From: an uncultured Prevotellaceae bacterium | GTDB taxonomy: Bacteria > Bacteroidota > Bacteroidia > Bacteroidales > Muribaculaceae | Length of the DNA stretch: 64,000 nt | Direction: 5' to 3' | Assembly: GCA_900318205.1 (NCBI GenBank) | Contig: ONJS01000010.1 | Coordinates: 1 to 64,000 of the forward strand | In this document: positions 49,617 to 58,434 of the stretch, one piece after another | How positions within the stretch are numbered: the stretch's first letter is position 1 | How the letters are laid out: the number at the start of each line of letters is the position of its first letter | Notes under the pieces: model-generated | What the model was told of the DNA's origin: nothing | The model's database searches: none | The model's input: only the letters and a program-made list of their open reading frames with translations | Program-made: the position numbers and the translations under genes

Positions 49617-52297
49617 TGTCTTCCGCTTTGATTGATGAGTTCTTTCACGTGGCTGTTGAATTCGTTGGAATTCATCAGCTGCTCAATGGTCATGTGCATG
49701 CGGTAGCGCCAGTAGTGGCGGGGATTGGCGGGGATGTTGATGCGCTCGGCATCGGCATCCTCCAGACGCATCTTCTCGTCGATGGCGAGCCAATCCTGCA
49801 ACGACAGCAGGCACAGCATTGACGGACAGTTGAGGTGGGCACGCACAATCTCGTCAGCGAGCCAGCCGGGCAGCGGATGGGGCGCAGCGTCATTGTGCCA
49901 TAGTGATGTGTTATAATACTCCTGTGTGCGGTCCCAATCCTCTTCCCACCATTGCCTCAACGTGGGCATGTCATGGGTCGAGATGGTAGCGACGCTACGG
50001 TAGGGATTGGAATTCAGGTTGCCGAACTTGATGTGATTGTCCTTGGGCATCGATTGGATTTCGAGGCTCAGGATGCGCAATTCGTTCATCACCCATGCCA
50101 CGCAGTCGGGCACCATGCCCAAGTCCTCGGCGCATACGAGCATGCGAGTTGCCTGCACCAGTTTGGGCAACTTCTTCATGGCCTCGTGATACCAGAAGTC
50201 GTTGTTGCGGTGGTAGAAGTACTCGTTGTACAGCTTGTTGAAGGCGGCCTTGTCGTTATCGTAGAGTGCCTCGTAGATAAAGTCAAATTGTACCGAGATG
50301 CGCGGATGGAACAGGGCCGGATTCTTGCGGTCGCGCACGAACAGCACGTCACTGATCAGGGCATACAGGCCGTCGCGCAGCCAGATGTCATCGTCACTCT
50401 CCTTGCCCTGGAAAGCGGCTTCAATCTTGCGCTGGGTGTCGTATTCGGGCTTCATGCGGTAGATGTCGTCATGCACACGCTCAACGTATTTCTCACGCAC
50501 GGTGTCAGCCAGCCTGCCGAAGATGCGGTCCAGTACCCAATCGGCAATGAACGGCTTGGTCATCAGTTCTTCCTGGAAATTGAGGCCATAGCTGCGGATT
50601 TCCTGAGCGCTCATACCCAGCGAGGGCGAGAACTGTCCCAGCAGACCATGAACGGCATCAATGGGGATTTCCCAAATGCGGAAGAATCCCAGCACGTGGT
50701 CTATGCGGTAGGCGTCAAAGTATTGAGCCATCTTGCGGAAACGTTTTACCCACCACTGGCAGCCGTCGGCGAGCATCACATCCCAGTTATAGGTCGGGAA
50801 GCCCCAATTCTGGCCGTTGGTCGAGAAAGCATCGGGTGGAGCACCGGCCTGGCCGTTGAGGTTGAAGTATTTGGGCTCTACCCAAGCTTCCACACTGTCA
50901 CGGCTGATGCCGATGGGGATATCACCCTTGAGGATGACATGCTTGCTCTGGGCATACTTGTGGGCACTGCGCATCTGCTTGTCAAGGAAGTACTGGATGA
51001 AGTACCACAGGCTCACTTCCTTGAAGGCCTTGGTGCGGGGATTGGCCATTGCTACACGCTCTTCGTCGGTGAGAACATGGTGGCTGGGCCAGCGTGAGAA
51101 TGATGCTGTGCCATACTCGTCACGGAAGTGGCAGAATGCGGCATAGGGTATCAACCAATCCTTATTGGAGGTGAAGAACTCCTTGAACTCGTCGCTCTTG
51201 AGCACCTTTTCACCTTCCTGCTTGAACAGCAGGGTCATGTATTCCCGCTTGGCGTTGTTCACGCGCTCATAGTCGATCTGCGGTAGGGCATTGAGTTCCT
51301 TGCGCAGCTTTTCAAACTCTGCCATGCGCTTCTTGTCCTCAAGTTTGGGCAGTTGACGCATGTCGAGGTACTGCGGGTGCAGGGCATAGATGCTGATGCT
51401 GTTGTAAGGATAGCTGTCACTCCAGGTGTGGGTGATTGTAGTGTCGTTGATGGGCAATACCTGCAATGCACGCTGGCCGGTGTTGGCCACCCAGTCAATC
51501 ATCAGCTTCAAGTCGCCGAAGTCACCCACACCGAAGCTGCCCTCGCTGCGCAGCGAGAAGATGGGCACCACAGTGCCCGCCAGCTTGGCGGGATAGAGGG
51601 GGAAGTAGGCCTGCTGCAGTTCATAGACGATGTGCTCACCCTCTTTCAGTACGGGAAGTAACACGGTGCGGTTATCACCGGTCTCCCAGATGGTCGGTTT
51701 GCCTTTTTCGGCCATGATGACGAACTTGAACTCGACAAAGGCCTTCTTGAAGGCGGCGCCATCAAGCGCGATGACCCACTCGTTATGGTTGTGCTCGGTC
51801 ATCTTGAGGGCTTTGGTCTCATCCCAATCGCCCAAAGTGGGTTCATTACCCACGATGCCCAGGACCTCGCCGGTGCGCAATTGGGGTGCGCGTACCTTTA
51901 CCTGTATGATGGTGGTGAACTTGCTCTTGGGCAGCGCCTGCTGTTTGCGCAGTGCGACACAGTCGGTAAATGCCGAGCTGTACAGGTAGCTGTCGTCAGG
52001 CATGTCATTCCAGTGGTCATAGGTGATGTATTTCGTGGCCTTGGCGGCATTCAGGTCCAGGCGGTGAGGGATGACAATCCACTCGTGGCGCAGTTCCTTG
52101 CCCTCGCGCTCCACACTGTAGTAATAATTGATGTAGCCAGCCTTGGCAGGAACATCCAGATCACATTTCCATGTCTTGTCACTTGCGGGCTTCATGGCAT
52201 GGCTTGCCACTTTCTCGCCCGAGGTGTTATCGATGATATTGAGTACCAGGTTCTCGCCGTAAACGGTGCTGTACTCCAGATTAAATCTGACTTTCAT
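49613..52297 (-). CDS. malQ: 4-alpha-glucanotransferase (amylomaltase, GH77) with N-terminal CBM20 pair
   Basis: The 894-residue cytoplasmic enzyme transfers glucan chains between maltooligosaccharides. Two starch-binding modules lie at the N terminus (about 1-110, and 125-230 with LRTGEVLGIVGNEPTLGDWD typical of CBM20), as in plant DPE2-type enzymes. The GH77 barrel follows from about 250: FSLRSEGSFGVGDFGDLKLM, Asp nucleophile in YRIDHVLGFFRIWEIP, Glu in CAEDLGMVPDCV and Asp in ISTHDMPTLRQWW. It is the middle gene of the transporter-malQ-pulA operon, beginning 28 nt after the transporter gene and overlapping pulA by 4 nt. Confidence 0.94.
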   Translation of the reverse strand: MKVRFNLEYSTVYGENLVLNIIDNTSGEKVASHAMKPASDKTWKCDLDVPAKAGYINYYYSVEREGKELRHEWIVIPHRLDLNAAKATKYITYDHWNDMPDDSYLYSSAFTDCVALRKQQALPKSKFTTIIQVKVRAPQLRTGEVLGIVGNEPTLGDWDETKALKMTEHNHNEWVIALDGAAFKKAFVEFKFVIMAEKGKPTIWETGDNRTVLLPVLKEGEHIVYELQQAYFPLYPAKLAGTVVPIFSLRSEGSFGVGDFGDLKLMIDWVANTGQRALQVLPINDTTITHTWSDSYPYNSISIYALHPQYLDMRQLPKLEDKKRMAEFEKLRKELNALPQIDYERVNNAKREYMTLLFKQEGEKVLKSDEFKEFFTSNKDWLIPYAAFCHFRDEYGTASFSRWPSHHVLTDEERVAMANPRTKAFKEVSLWYFIQYFLDKQMRSAHKYAQSKHVILKGDIPIGISRDSVEAWVEPKYFNLNGQAGAPPDAFSTNGQNWGFPTYNWDVMLADGCQWWVKRFRKMAQYFDAYRIDHVLGFFRIWEIPIDAVHGLLGQFSPSLGMSAQEIRSYGLNFQEELMTKPFIADWVLDRIFGRLADTVREKYVERVHDDIYRMKPEYDTQRKIEAAFQGKESDDDIWLRDGLYALISDVLFVRDRKNPALFHPRISVQFDFIYEALYDNDKAAFNKLYNEYFYHRNNDFWYHEAMKKLPKLVQATRMLVCAEDLGMVPDCVAWVMNELRILSLEIQSMPKDNHIKFGNLNSNPYRSVATISTHDMPTLRQWWEEDWDRTQEYYNTSLWHNDAAPHPLPGWLADEIVRAHLNCPSMLCLLSLQDWLAIDEKMRLEDADAERINIPANPRHYWRYRMHMTIEQLMNSNEFNSHVKELINQSGRQ

Positions 52298-52325
52298 GAT
52301 TTTTTATAGTTATTAGTTTTTGGGT

Positions 52326-53654
52326 TTATTTACGCTTCTTCTCTTCGATGATGAATACGCAGGCGGCGCCGACAGCCAGCAGGATACCTGCCAACAGCAG
52401 CATGTTGCCTTGTATACTGTTCATCAGCTTCAACAGCACGCCACCCAGGGCTGCAGCAATAATCTGCGGCACGCAGATGGTGCAGTTGAACAGGCCAAGT
52501 GCCGTACCCATGCGGCTACTGCCCTCAAAGGCGTTGGTCACCATGGTGAAAGGCATGGCGAGCATGGCAGCCCATGCGAAACCAATGAGGAAGTAGGGTA
52601 CAAACAGCATGTACTGGTTATGGATAAAGGGTACCATGGCAAAGCCGATACCACCGATGACGAGGCTCAACGCATAAGCCACCTTGATGTTCTTGAACTG
52701 CGGCAAAACGACTGCCCACAGCACACTGCCGATGGCCTGAACGGCAAACAGGATGCCCACCCAGTTGCCCGCCAGCTGATAACCCTCGCTGGCTGCGTCG
52801 GTGGTGCCCCAAACGGTGTCGGCGATGGTGCCGTTGGTGTAGGTCCACATGTACATGAAGGCTGCCCAGCAGAAGAATTGCACCAGACCAACTTCAAAGA
52901 AGACCTTGATGGCGTGGGACTTCTGGCTCTGACTCATCTCGGTTGAGGCTTGCTGGTTGCCTGCACCTTCAGCATTGGCGGCGGCATTGAACTCTGCCAT
53001 CTGTTGCGGGGTGTACTCCTTCACATTGCTGATGGTGTAGATGACACACAGAATGAGGATGGCAGCTCCCACATAGAAGGACCACTTCACGCTGTCGGGG
53101 ACAACACCCTCAGGGGCAATGTTTGCAATGCCGATGGCCGTGAACAGGAACGGGAAGATGTAACCTACAAGCGAACCTGCGTTGCATAGGAAGGACTGGA
53201 TACTGTAGGCTTTGGCCTTCTGTTTCTCGTTGACCATGTCACCCACCATCATCTTGAAGGGCTGCATCGCCATATTGATGCTGGTGTCAAGGAACATGAG
53301 GGCAATCAGACCAAAGGTCATGGCTCCTGCAATGGTCAAACCGAGTGAACCGGCGTTAGGCAACAGGCACATCACGATGACTGCGGCCAGCGCTCCAATC
53401 AGCAGATAGGGGATACGGCGGCCCCAGCGGCCCAGCCAAGTCTTGTCACTGAAGTAGCCCACCAGAGGCTGCACTACCATACCCATGAGCGGCGGCAAAA
53501 TCCAAAAGTAACTCAGGTTGTGGGGGTCGGCACCTAAAGTCGCAAAGATGCGGCTGATGTTGGCACTCTGTAGCGCGTAGGCAATCTGTACCCCGAAAAA
53601 ACCGAAGCTGATGTTCCACAGCTGGTTAAATTTTAAATCCGGTTTAGTCTTCAT
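52326..53654 (-). CDS. MFS sugar transporter (maltose/maltooligosaccharide type)
   Basis: The 442-residue inner-membrane protein has about 12 membrane segments and a central charged loop (about 205-245, EGAGNQQASTEMSQSQKS). MFS motifs include the loop 2/3 basic pattern DKTWLGRWGRRIPYLLIGAL, and the protein resembles the SLC45/GPH-type sugar carriers found in Bacteroidetes starch loci. It would bring maltose or short maltooligosaccharides from periplasm to cytoplasm for MalQ. It is the first gene of its operon, with the starch operator and -7 box upstream. Confidence 0.9.
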   Translation of the reverse strand: MKTKPDLKFNQLWNISFGFFGVQIAYALQSANISRIFATLGADPHNLSYFWILPPLMGMVVQPLVGYFSDKTWLGRWGRRIPYLLIGALAAVIVMCLLPNAGSLGLTIAGAMTFGLIALMFLDTSINMAMQPFKMMVGDMVNEKQKAKAYSIQSFLCNAGSLVGYIFPFLFTAIGIANIAPEGVVPDSVKWSFYVGAAILILCVIYTISNVKEYTPQQMAEFNAAANAEGAGNQQASTEMSQSQKSHAIKVFFEVGLVQFFCWAAFMYMWTYTNGTIADTVWGTTDAASEGYQLAGNWVGILFAVQAIGSVLWAVVLPQFKNIKVAYALSLVIGGIGFAMVPFIHNQYMLFVPYFLIGFAWAAMLAMPFTMVTNAFEGSSRMGTALGLFNCTICVPQIIAAALGGVLLKLMNSIQGNMLLLAGILLAVGAACVFIIEEKKRK

Positions 53655-53712
53655 AATTCTTGTTTTTTGTTATGTTAAGTTATAGTTTCGTTCTAATATG
53701 GGTTAACACCTA

Positions 53713-53720
53713 CAAAAATA
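53713..53720 (-). promoter_or_regulatory. -7 box of the transporter-malQ-pulA operon
   Basis: The minus strand reads TATTTTTG, giving a leader of about 52 nt. No clear -33 element is visible. Confidence 0.6.
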
Positions 53721-53775
53721 ACATTTTCTCGCCCGTTGTTATTATAAATAATGTGCAACAAATCAAAAAAATTAA

Positions 53776-53789
53776 TGCAACCGATTGCA
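53776..53789. promoter_or_regulatory. LacI-type operator 3 (transporter-malQ-pulA operon)
   Basis: TGCAACCGATTGCA, one base different from operator 2. Its centre is 62.5 bp from the first base of the -7 box at 53720. Confidence 0.78.
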
Positions 53790-53831
53790 TAAAATCGGCT
53801 GCATTGTGGTTGAGTGTCAGCAAGTGAATGC

Positions 53832-54911
53832 TTAACTACGGCGGAGCAGGCGCGCAACAGGCCTTGTGAACAGGCGGTTAACGCCCCATGCCAGCAGGAT
53901 GTCGATGGGAAGGATGAGCCAGACGATAAGTCCCGGCGCCGAGGCTCCCAGCAGATCGGCGGCAACATAGTCATAGACCCGTTGAACACCGATGTGGGCC
54001 AGCACGGGTGCCACCCAGTAGTTATAGACCAGTGCGGCGATGCCTTGAAGCATGAATATCTCGAAACTGATATTTCCGAGCCATTGCAGTGGCTTGGAAG
54101 CCAGAATCCTGCCGATAAAACCTTCCCGCTTGTCATAGAGTATGCAGGTCACCAGGATTACCGCTATGGGAAGCCACCACAGGACCGCATCGCTCCAGGG
54201 CAGCAGTGACGGATAACTGCGGAATAACATCACTCCAGCCGACAAAACAGCAAGCGAAATGAGTTCTGCGTCAATGCCAGTGGAACTCTTTCCCAACAAT
54301 TGTATCTTTTTGCTTTCTTGGCAGGCTTGGGCGAGCGCCATACCGATGACAAAATCAAGGAGTCGTACGGGAGGGAAGACGTAAAGTGCCGTGCGGCCAT
54401 AGTCGTCGGTCCCTGCCAGAATGAGGATGTCGATAATCACTAGCACGCCGATAATCAGCCACTTGATGGGTTGGGGCAGGGGAGTGAACCGCCGGGCCAG
54501 CAATGGATAGCACAGGTAGCAGAAGAGCAAGGTGCTCAGGAACCACGAGAACTTGTTGTAGGAGAAGTAGATGGAATGGGTCAGGGACCAGCTGTGCAGT
54601 AACGTGGCGTTGAGTGCAAGTGCCACAGGTTTAATGGCAAGCATGCCCAGCAGAGCCATCGCGACGAGCCACAATACCAGTGTGAGCCAGTGCAACGGGA
54701 ACAATTTGGCGGCATGGTTCCATGCAAAGCGACGATAGGATTGACCGTCAAGTTGCTCAAACGGGTATTTCCTTGCCATCAGGAATCCGCTGGCCATCAG
54801 GAAGAACGTCACGCCAGCCCAGGTCATTTCTTCAAATGAGGTGGCTCCGACATGAAAGAGCACGATCATCAGCGCGAAGACGGCGCGCCAGCCGTTGATT
54901 GTCCGTATCAT
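53832..54911 (-). CDS. Acyltransferase family 3 membrane protein (second of a pair)
   Basis: The 359-residue integral membrane protein has about ten membrane segments and the acyltransferase-3 start INGWRAVFALMIVLFHVGAT with the conserved His in segment 1, followed by FFLMASGFLMARKYPF. This family (OafA, NodX, WecH) moves acetyl or other acyl groups onto sugars of surface polysaccharides. Its first codons overlap the end of the preceding acyltransferase gene by 4 nt, and the two proteins match along their length, so they are tandem duplicates. They lie beside the polysaccharide cluster, which suggests they decorate its product. Confidence 0.88.
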   Translation of the reverse strand: MIRTINGWRAVFALMIVLFHVGATSFEEMTWAGVTFFLMASGFLMARKYPFEQLDGQSYRRFAWNHAAKLFPLHWLTLVLWLVAMALLGMLAIKPVALALNATLLHSWSLTHSIYFSYNKFSWFLSTLLFCYLCYPLLARRFTPLPQPIKWLIIGVLVIIDILILAGTDDYGRTALYVFPPVRLLDFVIGMALAQACQESKKIQLLGKSSTGIDAELISLAVLSAGVMLFRSYPSLLPWSDAVLWWLPIAVILVTCILYDKREGFIGRILASKPLQWLGNISFEIFMLQGIAALVYNYWVAPVLAHIGVQRVYDYVAADLLGASAPGLIVWLILPIDILLAWGVNRLFTRPVARLLRRS

Positions 54912-55963
54912 TTGTCTGTTGTTGATAATTTGCGTTGGATGAATTGGTTAACGGGTCGGGTAAAGTAACGGTTGACCACCCATGCCATGGGAATCAACAA
55001 GGGCAAGGCAAACCATGCCACCTGGTCATAGATGTGCCACCCGAGGTGCCCCGCAATGGGCGATATCACATAGCCGAAAAGACGGAATGCCACAAACTGC
55101 AGTACATAGACCTCAAAACTGATGCTCCCCAACCACTGCAGCGGCTTGCACATCAATGCCCGGCCGATGGCTCCTTCCTGGCCGCCCAGCCAAGCAAAAG
55201 CAAGCAGGATGGCCCCCTGTGGCAGCAGCCAGATGATGACGTCTTCCCAGGGACGTATCCATGTGGTGCTCATATTGACGGCAATGACAGCGGCAAGCGA
55301 CAGCAGGGCGACGGCTTCGATGACGGTAGCCATACGGTAACTCACCCGTGGCCACCGTTGCTTGAGGATATGAAACAGGTGTATCAGTCCAAGGCCCACT
55401 GTGATGTCAAGCACATGGGAAATCGGGTTGACAAAGACCGCTTCGCGCCTGGGGATATCCAAGGGTATCAGGATGGCTCCCAGGATGATAGCCAATACGA
55501 TGGCCAGCGCCACCTTGTGTCGCAGGCGCCATCGTCCCAGCCAGTGCGCCATGAAAGGATAAATCAGGTAGCAGAACAGTAGGGCGCACAGGTACCACGC
55601 CACGGGATTGAGCCCATAATGGACGTCATGGACCGGTGACCAGGAGTGCAGCAGCATGGCGCTCAATGCGGTGGCTCCCCAGTCAATCTTCTCGCCGGTG
55701 AACAGCAACGCCATGGCAATCAGCAAAGCCAATCCCAGCCAATGCAAGGGATAGAATCGCATGGCATGAGACAGGGCAAAATGGCGGTATTCACGGGACG
55801 TGAGCCGCTCAAACGGATGCCGCATCGCCAACAGGAAAGTGCTCGAAATGAAAAAGAACGTCACACCCGACACGGCCACGTTGTAAATCCAGCCCACGCC
55901 ACAGTGGAACAGTACCACTGCGACCGCCATGAGTCCGCGCCATGAGTTGATTGTCTTAATCAT
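54908..55963 (-). CDS. Acyltransferase family 3 membrane protein (first of a pair)
   Basis: The 351-residue protein reads INSWRGLMAVAVVLFHCGVG at the N terminus, with the catalytic-type His of the family, then TFLLAMRHPFERL and about ten membrane segments. Shared features with the next gene are the AMRFYPLHWLGLAL and CKPLQWLGSISFEVYVLQ segments. It is divergent from the flippase gene; a near-consensus -7 box (TAATTTCG on the minus strand around 56039-56046) could start the pair. Likely role: O-acylation of capsule, exopolysaccharide or lipopolysaccharide sugars. Confidence 0.88.
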   Translation of the reverse strand: MIKTINSWRGLMAVAVVLFHCGVGWIYNVAVSGVTFFFISSTFLLAMRHPFERLTSREYRHFALSHAMRFYPLHWLGLALLIAMALLFTGEKIDWGATALSAMLLHSWSPVHDVHYGLNPVAWYLCALLFCYLIYPFMAHWLGRWRLRHKVALAIVLAIILGAILIPLDIPRREAVFVNPISHVLDITVGLGLIHLFHILKQRWPRVSYRMATVIEAVALLSLAAVIAVNMSTTWIRPWEDVIIWLLPQGAILLAFAWLGGQEGAIGRALMCKPLQWLGSISFEVYVLQFVAFRLFGYVISPIAGHLGWHIYDQVAWFALPLLIPMAWVVNRYFTRPVNQFIQRKLSTTDK

Positions 55964-56088
55964 TTAGTCAAAACTCTTTCAAGTCAACTTTGCCAGTTAC
56001 TGATGATTATTCAGCGCCATCGGGCGCTCTTTGTCATGCGAAATTACAAACATTTGTTCAAAGAACGCCAAAAAACACAAATATTTTG

Positions 56089-56096
56089 TAATTTTG
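56089..56096 (+). promoter_or_regulatory. -7 box of the polysaccharide cluster
   Basis: TAATTTTG lies 17 nt before the flippase start codon, so the leader is only about 10 nt. Confidence 0.6.
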
Positions 56097-56112
56097 CACC
56101 CGCTAAATAAGA

Positions 56113-57561
56113 ATGGAGAGCAACCAAAACAATAATATATCCACTAACCGAGGTTCTAAGTTCTTGAAGGACATCGGTATTTATGCCATCGGCAATATCG
56201 GCTCCAAGGTCATCACGTTCTTGATGGTGCCCTTGTACACCTATTTTGTGCACGATACCTCCGACTTTGGCTACTATGATGTGTGCCTGACGGTATGCTT
56301 CCTGCTCATGCCATTCTTGACCCTGCAGTTGCGTGACGGCGCTTTCAGGTTCTTGCTCGACTGTGACGACGAGACGCGCAGGCAGCGCATCGTCACCTTT
56401 GTCAGCCGCACCATGCTTTCCACGATGTCGCTTGCCGTATTGGTGACCATTGTCTTGGCTTTGACGACCCATATCGCTTACCTCGGTTACGTGCTGGCAT
56501 TGCTGATAGCCATGTCGTTACAGGAGGTCTTTTCTCAGGTGTTCCGTGGATTGGGCAACAACCGCGCCTTTGTCATGGTGGGCATCTTGTCGGCCTTTGG
56601 CATCGGCTTGTTCAGTGTCCTCTTTGTCGCAGGCCTGAATTGGGGCATCAAGGGTATATTCATGGCTAACATTCTGGCGCGTGTGATAGCCCTGGCGATT
56701 GTTGAAATGCGTGTGCGCTTGATTGTCCGTAACACGCGATGGGGACTCAGTTCGCGCGAGGTGGGGCGAGCAATCCTCCGTTTCACGTTGCCGTTGCTGC
56801 CCGGTTCGATATGCTGGTGGATTACCGGTAGCAGTGAGCCGCTGTTTATCAAGCACTTTATCGGTCTTGAAGTCAATGGTGTATATGCTGTTGCCATGCG
56901 CTTCACGGGCATCATCAGCACACTGGCCATCATCTTCTATCAGGCATGGCAGGAAACCGCTATCTTACAGTACAATAGTCCCGACCGTGACCGTTTCTTC
57001 TCCAAGATGTTCAACGGATACATTTTCTTGCTGGCGACGATACTGGTGGGCTATGTGTTCATGCTCAAGGTCAATTACTGGTGGCTTGTTGCCGATGAGT
57101 ACCGCTCGAGCATCATCTTCATTTATCCCCTCGGCGTGTCGGCGGTGATTTTTGCTGTCGCCGCATTCTTTGACATGGGTTATCAGTGTGCCAAGGATAC
57201 CAAGCGCACGCTGCCTGCCATCGTGCTTGCCGCCGTGGTCAATGTGGTGCTCAATCTCACGCTCATCAGGCTGATTGGCATCTATGGCGTGATCATTGCC
57301 CAGTTGGTGACCTATATTGTGCTGGTGGTCTATCGTTGGCATGACATGAAGCGATACTTCGTCTTGAAAATTGATGTACGCGTTATTGTGCCCGTGGCTG
57401 TCATCTTGGTGAGTGCCCTGCCGTTCTATTTCAGCTCCAACTATTGGTATGACATCACCTTTATGCTGTTGGCACTGGTGATTATTGCATGGAGCAGTAA
57501 CCGCGAGATGCGTGAGATGCTGCTGTCAAAAATCCTCAAAAAACACAGGGATACAAAATAA
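56113..57561 (+). CDS. Polysaccharide flippase (Wzx-like, MOP superfamily)
   Basis: The 482-residue inner-membrane protein has about 12-14 membrane segments. Residues 13-35 (RGSKFLKDIGIYAIGNIGSK) and the first segments match the Polysacc_synt family of lipid-linked oligosaccharide flippases, and further family features are the QEVFSQVFRGLGNNRAF loop and LPLLPGSICWWITGSSEPLF. It would move undecaprenyl-linked repeat units to the periplasmic face. It heads a run of genes for Wza-, Wzc- and polymerase-like proteins on the same strand. Confidence 0.88.
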   Translation: MESNQNNNISTNRGSKFLKDIGIYAIGNIGSKVITFLMVPLYTYFVHDTSDFGYYDVCLTVCFLLMPFLTLQLRDGAFRFLLDCDDETRRQRIVTFVSRTMLSTMSLAVLVTIVLALTTHIAYLGYVLALLIAMSLQEVFSQVFRGLGNNRAFVMVGILSAFGIGLFSVLFVAGLNWGIKGIFMANILARVIALAIVEMRVRLIVRNTRWGLSSREVGRAILRFTLPLLPGSICWWITGSSEPLFIKHFIGLEVNGVYAVAMRFTGIISTLAIIFYQAWQETAILQYNSPDRDRFFSKMFNGYIFLLATILVGYVFMLKVNYWWLVADEYRSSIIFIYPLGVSAVIFAVAAFFDMGYQCAKDTKRTLPAIVLAAVVNVVLNLTLIRLIGIYGVIIAQLVTYIVLVVYRWHDMKRYFVLKIDVRVIVPVAVILVSALPFYFSSNYWYDITFMLLALVIIAWSSNREMREMLLSKILKKHRDTK

Positions 57562-57610
57562 ATCCCCGCTATCCTCGTTTATAGGGTAAAAACAATATTG
57601 TTATACCGTT

Positions 57611-58417
57611 ATGAAATCAAGATTTCTTATCGTGATGATTGCAGCGGTCACGCTGTTGTCATGTACTTCGTCTAAGGATAACACGCTCGCCTATTTCCAT
57701 AATTTGGGTGATGCGGCCAGTGGTGTTTTGCCCAATGTGCAGGGCAATTACCCTGTCAGGCTCCAGCCCGATGACGAGCTGGTCATCTCGGTGACATCGG
57801 CTGTCCCCGAGGCTACTGCCGTTTATAACGTGCCGATGAACAATCCCGCTACCCGTTCCGCTATTCTCACGGCAACAAATCCCCGCTCCCAGACCTATCT
57901 GGTCGATAGCCAGGGCTATATCATGATGCCCAAGCTGGGACGCATCGCTGTCGGCGGCAAGACCACCGAGGAGGTGAGGGAATGCATTACCGAGCTGGTG
58001 GCCAAGGATGTGAAGGACCCGTTCGTTCGCGTCGAGATTGTCAACTTCGGCATTGACGTGCTGGGCGAGGTGCGCAATCCTCACCGTGTGGTCACCGGGC
58101 AGCAGTGCTTCACTGTGCTCGACGCTCTGGCAGCGTGTGGCGACCTCACCGAGTATGGCAAACGTGACCGCGTCTATGTCATCCGCACCGAGGGGAACCA
58201 GCGCACTTATCATCGCCTGGACCTGACCAACAGCGAAGTCTTCAACTCTCCCTACTTCTACATGCAGCAGAATGATGTCGTGTATGTGGAACCTAACCAG
58301 ATCCGCATCGACAATTCCAAGTATAACCAGAACAATGCTTTCAAGCTCTCGGTCATCTCAACCATCGTGAGCAGTGTGTCGGTAGTCGCATCTCTCGTCA
58401 TCGCTCTCGCAAGATAA
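57611..58417 (+). CDS. Polysaccharide export lipoprotein (Wza-like)
   Basis: The 268-residue lipoprotein signal ends at Cys18 (AAVTLLSC). The Poly_export domain (about 45-145) has the family signature RLQPDDELVISVTS and DSQGYIMMPKLGRIAVGGKT; a SLBB-type beta-grasp domain (about 150-240) has VLGEVRNPHRVVTGQQCFTV and ALAACGDLTEYGKRD. A C-terminal hydrophobic helix (SVISTIVSSVSVVASLVIAL) would form the outer-membrane-crossing part of the export pore. It is short for Wza (one SLBB domain), as is common in Bacteroidetes. The Wzc-like gene follows after 17 nt. Confidence 0.92.
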   Translation: MKSRFLIVMIAAVTLLSCTSSKDNTLAYFHNLGDAASGVLPNVQGNYPVRLQPDDELVISVTSAVPEATAVYNVPMNNPATRSAILTATNPRSQTYLVDSQGYIMMPKLGRIAVGGKTTEEVRECITELVAKDVKDPFVRVEIVNFGIDVLGEVRNPHRVVTGQQCFTVLDALAACGDLTEYGKRDRVYVIRTEGNQRTYHRLDLTNSEVFNSPYFYMQQNDVVYVEPNQIRIDNSKYNQNNAFKLSVISTIVSSVSVVASLVIALAR

Positions 58418-58434
58418 TTTATTAAGAATCTGAC

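Noticed and set aside
53693-54136. Minus-strand open frame of 147 codons overlapping the end of an acyltransferase gene
   Set aside because: It uses another frame of the acyltransferase coding sequence and runs through the starch operator and promoter region.
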